DNA of 64,000 nucleotides, from NCBI RefSeq assembly GCF_030867145.1, contig NC_134415.1, positions 72,817,300-72,881,299 on the forward strand, in the 5' to 3' direction. The number at the start of each line of letters is the position of its first letter. The stretch's first letter is position 1. Below, in pieces: positions 60,101-64,000 of this stretch. The position numbers and the translations under genes were made by a program. Under the pieces are notes generated by a model. The model was not told where the DNA came from, ran no database searches, and worked only from the letters and a program-made list of their open reading frames with translations. Origin of the DNA: Opisthocomus hoazin. Its lineage: Eukaryota; Chordata; Aves; Opisthocomiformes; Opisthocomidae.

Positions 60101-61520
60101 GGATTAAAAGAAAGGTGAAAAGTCAGTTTTCAATTATATGTATTATTTGCATGTACCAAGCTCAAACAGTGATTATTTACTCTGGAAAGACTTTTCAGAC
60201 AGTTTTAATACAACTAAACCCAGGAAAAAATTATGCCTCTTGCCAGCTTTAGGTGAAGTTTAAATGCATTACATACATTAGTTTGTCACGAACGCTGGAG
60301 TTGAGTCCTGAAAAAAGTAAAGGAGGTCAGTGCAAACTTAAACACAGAGTACTTCAGCAAAATGGACCACTAAAATGCCCAAAATAAATAGAAGATAATT
60401 ATGTAACTGTTTTGGCAGCTCTGAGCATCAGTTTCTGTGTTTATCATTTCTACATCACTTGTGTGTCTCCATCTCAATACCCAAACACTGACAAGCCGCA
60501 CTGAGTTCAAGAGCTGGATCACCACATCGTGAAGTCCGAACTGATGCCAGCACGTACTTCTGCACACATCAGAAAAGGCCCCTCGTTTTGGTCCTCTCAC
60601 CACACAGAAAGCCTGTTTACGCAAGCTCTCCAAAGGCTTGTTCACATTGCATTTTTGCAATGAGAAGTTCTCAGGCACATCCCAAGTTAATCACTGAATT
60701 TGAAGTTGGTGAACTCTTAGCAACTGCCAAGTAAACAAAGATGACCAGCTGCCAAGGCAGCGTAACTGGATGAAATGAAGTGACTTTTAATACACAAACT
60801 GATGATCCTACCTCACTGTCAACCCGAGGCCCTGCTTTCTGGGAACAGCTCTTTGTTCTCCTTATTGTCAGCCAATCTAGCAATTTTCAGCTCCAAAAGT
60901 AACATTTTTTGGGAAAAGATGCAATACCAAACATTCAAAGTGGCCCAAAAAGAAAGTGTCCTTTTTATATACTTTGTTATATACTTTACTTCACAATTTT
61001 AGAAACTTTAGGCGTCAGTAATCCACATAAGAAATATGAACTTTGAGTCCCTTTAATTTTAGGAAAGAAAAACAAATTCTGCAATTTTCCTAACTTTACT
61101 TCACATTTATTATTAAGTCATTATTTCAGACTAGCCATGGGCACATCTTAGATTATGTCTTTGCATCTGCCCATTCTGTATGGATTCTGACTATGCTGCT
61201 AAAGAAAAGCACAAGCTTTCTGAGTTTTTCTCAAAGTCAGCTGAGGTGAAGGGAACAAGTAACATAATTAGGAAGAGTACAAACTAGTTCAACTTTATTC
61301 TGTCCAGTCTTCTAAAATAAAAGAGTTCTGCATATGAAAAGGAATTGGGGTCACTGCTCCTGGGACAACTAAAAAAACTAACTAAATCAAACCAAGGTAT
61401 CCTACTTGACTTTGCCGAATACTTTACAAACAGAAGGGGTGCATGAGACATGAAGAAAAGTCTGAGGGGAAGCAGACTCTGGTGGTTTCTCAGACACTAT
61501 GGTCCGCTGATGCTTCCTTC
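54160..61520. other. Intergenic or PKIB 5' intron, no gene seen
   Basis: AT-rich sequence with open frames up to 138 codons (55539-55123, minus) lacking recognisable domains or splice context. No mobile element was identified. Confidence 0.5.
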
Positions 61521-62325
61521 AGAATCACAGAACCACAAAGAACCACACAGACTGGTCGGGGTTGGAAGGGACCTCTGTGGGTCATCTAGTCCAACCTCCC
61601 CTGCCAAAGCAGGGTCACCTACAGTAGGCTGCACAGGACCTCGTCCAGGCAGGTCTTGAATATCTCCAGAGAAGGAGATTCCACAACCTCTCTGGGCAAC
61701 CTGTTCCAGGGCTCCGTCACCCTCAGAGTAAAGAAGTTCTTCCTCATGTTCAGATAGAACTCCTTATGCTTCAATTTGTGCCCATTGCCCCTTGTCCTGT
61801 CGCTGGGCACCACTGAAAAGAGTCTGGCCCCATCCTCCTGACACCCACCCTTCACATATTATAAGATTCCCTCTCAGTCTTCGTCAGGCTGAACAAGGCC
61901 AGCTCTCTCAGCCTTTCCTCCTAGGAGAGATGCTCCAGTCCCCTCATCATCCTCGTAGCCCTCCGCTGGACTCTCTCCAGTAGCTCCTCATCTTTCTTGA
62001 ACTGGGGAGCCCAGAACTGGACACAGTTCTCCAGATGGGGCCTCACTAGGACAGAGTAGAAGGAGAATTTCCCTCGACCTGCTGGCCACACTCTTCTTAA
62101 TGCACCCCAGAATAGCATAGGCCTTCTTGGCAACCAGGGCACACTCCTGGCTCCTGGTCAACTTGTCATCTACCAGCACACCCAGGTCCCTCTCCACAGA
62201 GCTGCTCTCCAGCAGGTCTGCCCCAAGCCTGTACTGGTGCATGGGGTTGTTCCTCCCCAGGTGCAGGACCCTGCATTTGCCCTTGTTGAACTTCATCAGG
62301 TTCCTCTGCACCCAACTCTCCAATA
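61521..62325 (-). mobile_element. CR1 LINE 3' fragment (longest copy in window)
   Basis: About 800 bp in minus orientation. The minus strand encodes, in two or three broken frames, [52 protein letters not shown] and the familiar C-terminal [18 protein letters not shown] and [18 protein letters not shown]. It ends in degenerate CR1 terminal units at 61521-61550. Frameshifts make it inactive. Confidence 0.95.
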
Positions 62326-62436
62326 TCAAACAAAATAAATTTAGAGAAATCCTGAACTGTCAGTCTCCTGAAAAAGAAAAAGGGGCAATCATCTCTTTCA
62401 CAGTGAAAACAATTTAACAAAATGAAGTTCTTCTGT

Positions 62437-62796
62437 TCAGATGGGAGTAAATGGATGAGGCAGCCAGGTGGAAATCAGTAAGTTACACTTCCAGCATCGG
62501 TCAGAACTGCCTTCCTCACCGAGCAGATTTACAAGCCCACAGGGATAGACTGGCATAGGCTTGAACTCCCGTACAGAATCAGTCAAGGTGATGACTGGGT
62601 GTGAAACATGTTTTACACTTCCCTGCTGCAGCAAGTCACTCAGTCTCTTGCCAATGACTACTGCTTTACTGTGTGGGGCTGAACTTTTTTTTTCATCTGT
62701 CTTTTTGCCTAAATGAACATGTACCCACGGTCTTTGGCTCACTTCCTGCTCCTGCACCCAGAAATTGCTCCACTTTATTTTGGACCCTGAATACAA
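62437..62796 (-). other. 119-codon open frame next to CR1, origin unknown
   Basis: A minus-strand frame abuts the 5' side of the CR1 copy and is open for 119 codons (WVHVHLGKKTDEKK, KRLSDLLQQGSVKHVSHPVI). I recognise no family. It may be part of another repeat, a decayed exon or chance. Confidence 0.2.
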
Positions 62797-63334
62797 GTTC
62801 TCTGAACTTATTTGAAGCTAGAACACCAGACAGTATTATTTCTTCATTTGCTGAAGCAGAAATAAAACTTCCTTTTTGTTATACTAAACTACCTCAGCTG
62901 AGTGTTTGTTGGAATGCAGTTCCGCCTTCCTGCTAATTATTGCTATAGCTTCTTTCCAGCCGTCATCTGAAGAAGTTAAATACTAGCCTCCAGATGAGCA
63001 GCAATGCTAAAGACAACAGAACATTATTCTAAATAAAATAGATGGCAGCATGAAAGGAAAGCAAACATTTTCCTGCTGGGACAGTTGCCTACAGGTCCTG
63101 GCTGAGCAACTCCCTTCTGAAGACAAAGTACAGTTTTGTCAAAATAGGAGTTTGTCAACATCTCAAAACCAGCACACTCTTCATCATGTCAGGGCTCATT
63201 TGGTGGAGAACAGCAGTGATATCCTGCATTACTTGTAGGCCTTTGAGAGTGGGACAGGCTATGCAGCGAGGAGGAGGTGTCTGGGGCAGAGGCAGAAGTA
63301 GAGGATAAACCAAGGCTGAAAAATCATTGGTATA

Positions 63335-63890
63335 AAATCATTAAGTAATTCAGGTTGGAAGTTACCTCAGGAGGTCATCTACTCCAACCTCCTGCTCAAA
63401 GTATGGTAAATAATTAATTCAGACCACACTACTCAGGGATTTTTCCAGTCAGGTTTTTAACCTCTCCAAAGATGGAGACTCCACAACATCTCTGGGCAAC
63501 CTGTATCACGGCTTGACTGCCCTCATGAAGAAAACGTTTTCCTCACCTCAAGTCCGAACCTGCCCTGTTCTAGTTCATGACCATAGTCTCTTGTTCTCCT
63601 GCCGTGCAACTCTGTAAAAAGCCTGGCTCCATCTTCTCAGTAACACCTTATAGGTATGGGAAGGCTGCTCTTAGGTTCCTCCAAGTCTTCTCCAAGCTGA
63701 ACAAGCCCCAGCCCCTCAGCCTCCCTTCACAGGGCAAGTGTTCTTTCCCCAATCAACATGGTGGTCTCCTGCTCCAGTTTATCAACATCCTTCTGGTAAG
63801 GCAGGGGCAAAACTGGACACAGTCTTCCAGACATGGTCCGACAAGTGTGCTTTCCTCAGTGGGTAGTGTTTAGCTTGCTGCAGGCAATGC
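63335..63890 (-). mobile_element. Older, diverged CR1 LINE fragment
   Basis: The plus strand shows CAGGTTGGAAGTTACCTC, TCATCTACTCCAACCTCCTG, a TCTCTGGGCAACCTGT block and a TCCAAGCTGAACAAGCCCCA block. These are all diverged reverse complements of CR1 3' sequence. The copy probably continues towards the window edge. It lacks clear ATTCTGTG units. Confidence 0.88.
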
Positions 63891-64000
63891 ACAAAGCAGG
63901 ATAAGATGGCCACAGTTACCAAGAGCTTTCAGGCTGAGCGGCTCACCCCAACAGGTGTGCAAAAGATGGGGAACTACCAAGTGATCCAGCAGGACTTCGT

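Noticed and set aside
1-64000. tRNA, rRNA, CRISPR arrays, bacterial operons, endogenous retroviral genes
   Set aside because: None was seen. The window is eukaryotic with spliced genes and CR1 LINEs only. I looked for retroviral LTR pairs and pol-like motifs and found none beyond the CR1 reverse-transcriptase fragments.

Overview
This is vertebrate nuclear DNA, almost certainly from a bird. The interspersed repeats are CR1 LINE fragments that end in the avian octamer ATTCTGTG. Three recognisable genes are split into exons with GT-AG introns. All three lie on the minus strand in the order PKIB - FABP7 - SMPDL3A (transcription right to left), which matches the conserved gene order and orientation of human 6q22.31. 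GC-rich, CpG-rich islands mark promoters in otherwise AT-rich DNA.

Layout: about 1.5-14.25 kb holds the complete SMPDL3A gene, eight coding exons encoding 453 aa, a secreted or lysosomal acid-sphingomyelinase-like phosphodiesterase, with its CpG island at about 13.8-14.85 kb. From 17.05 to 20.14 kb lies the complete FABP7 gene (brain fatty-acid-binding protein, four coding exons, 132 aa) with a CpG-island promoter and a TATA-like TTTAAA box. From 33.37 to 38.72 kb lie the two coding exons of PKIB (cAMP-dependent protein kinase inhibitor beta, 77 aa). Its upstream 5'UTR exons were not located; most of 38.7-64 kb is probably PKIB 5' intron or intergenic sequence. Every coding-exon junction of these three genes was checked for splice dinucleotides and reading phase, and all close perfectly.

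Between FABP7 and PKIB (24.66-27.65 kb), where I know of no mammalian gene, there is a CpG island and a set of minus-strand segments. They can be joined in phase into a 161-codon reading frame with consensus-like splice sites and an AATAAA signal about 45 nt after the stop codon. I do not recognise the protein. The last two exons are reasonably supported, the first two are speculative. This is the best candidate for something undescribed in the window.

The remainder is intronic or intergenic sequence with five CR1 fragments (6.7, 34.3, 44.3, 61.5 and 63.3 kb), homopolymer runs (G18 in FABP7 intron 1, C16 at 16.5 kb, A20 in SMPDL3A intron 6) and a few perfect inverted repeats. I saw no tRNA, rRNA, CRISPR array or endogenous retrovirus. 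The three known genes are not a pathway: they are neighbours with separate roles in nucleotide/phospholipid hydrolysis, fatty-acid transport and PKA inhibition.
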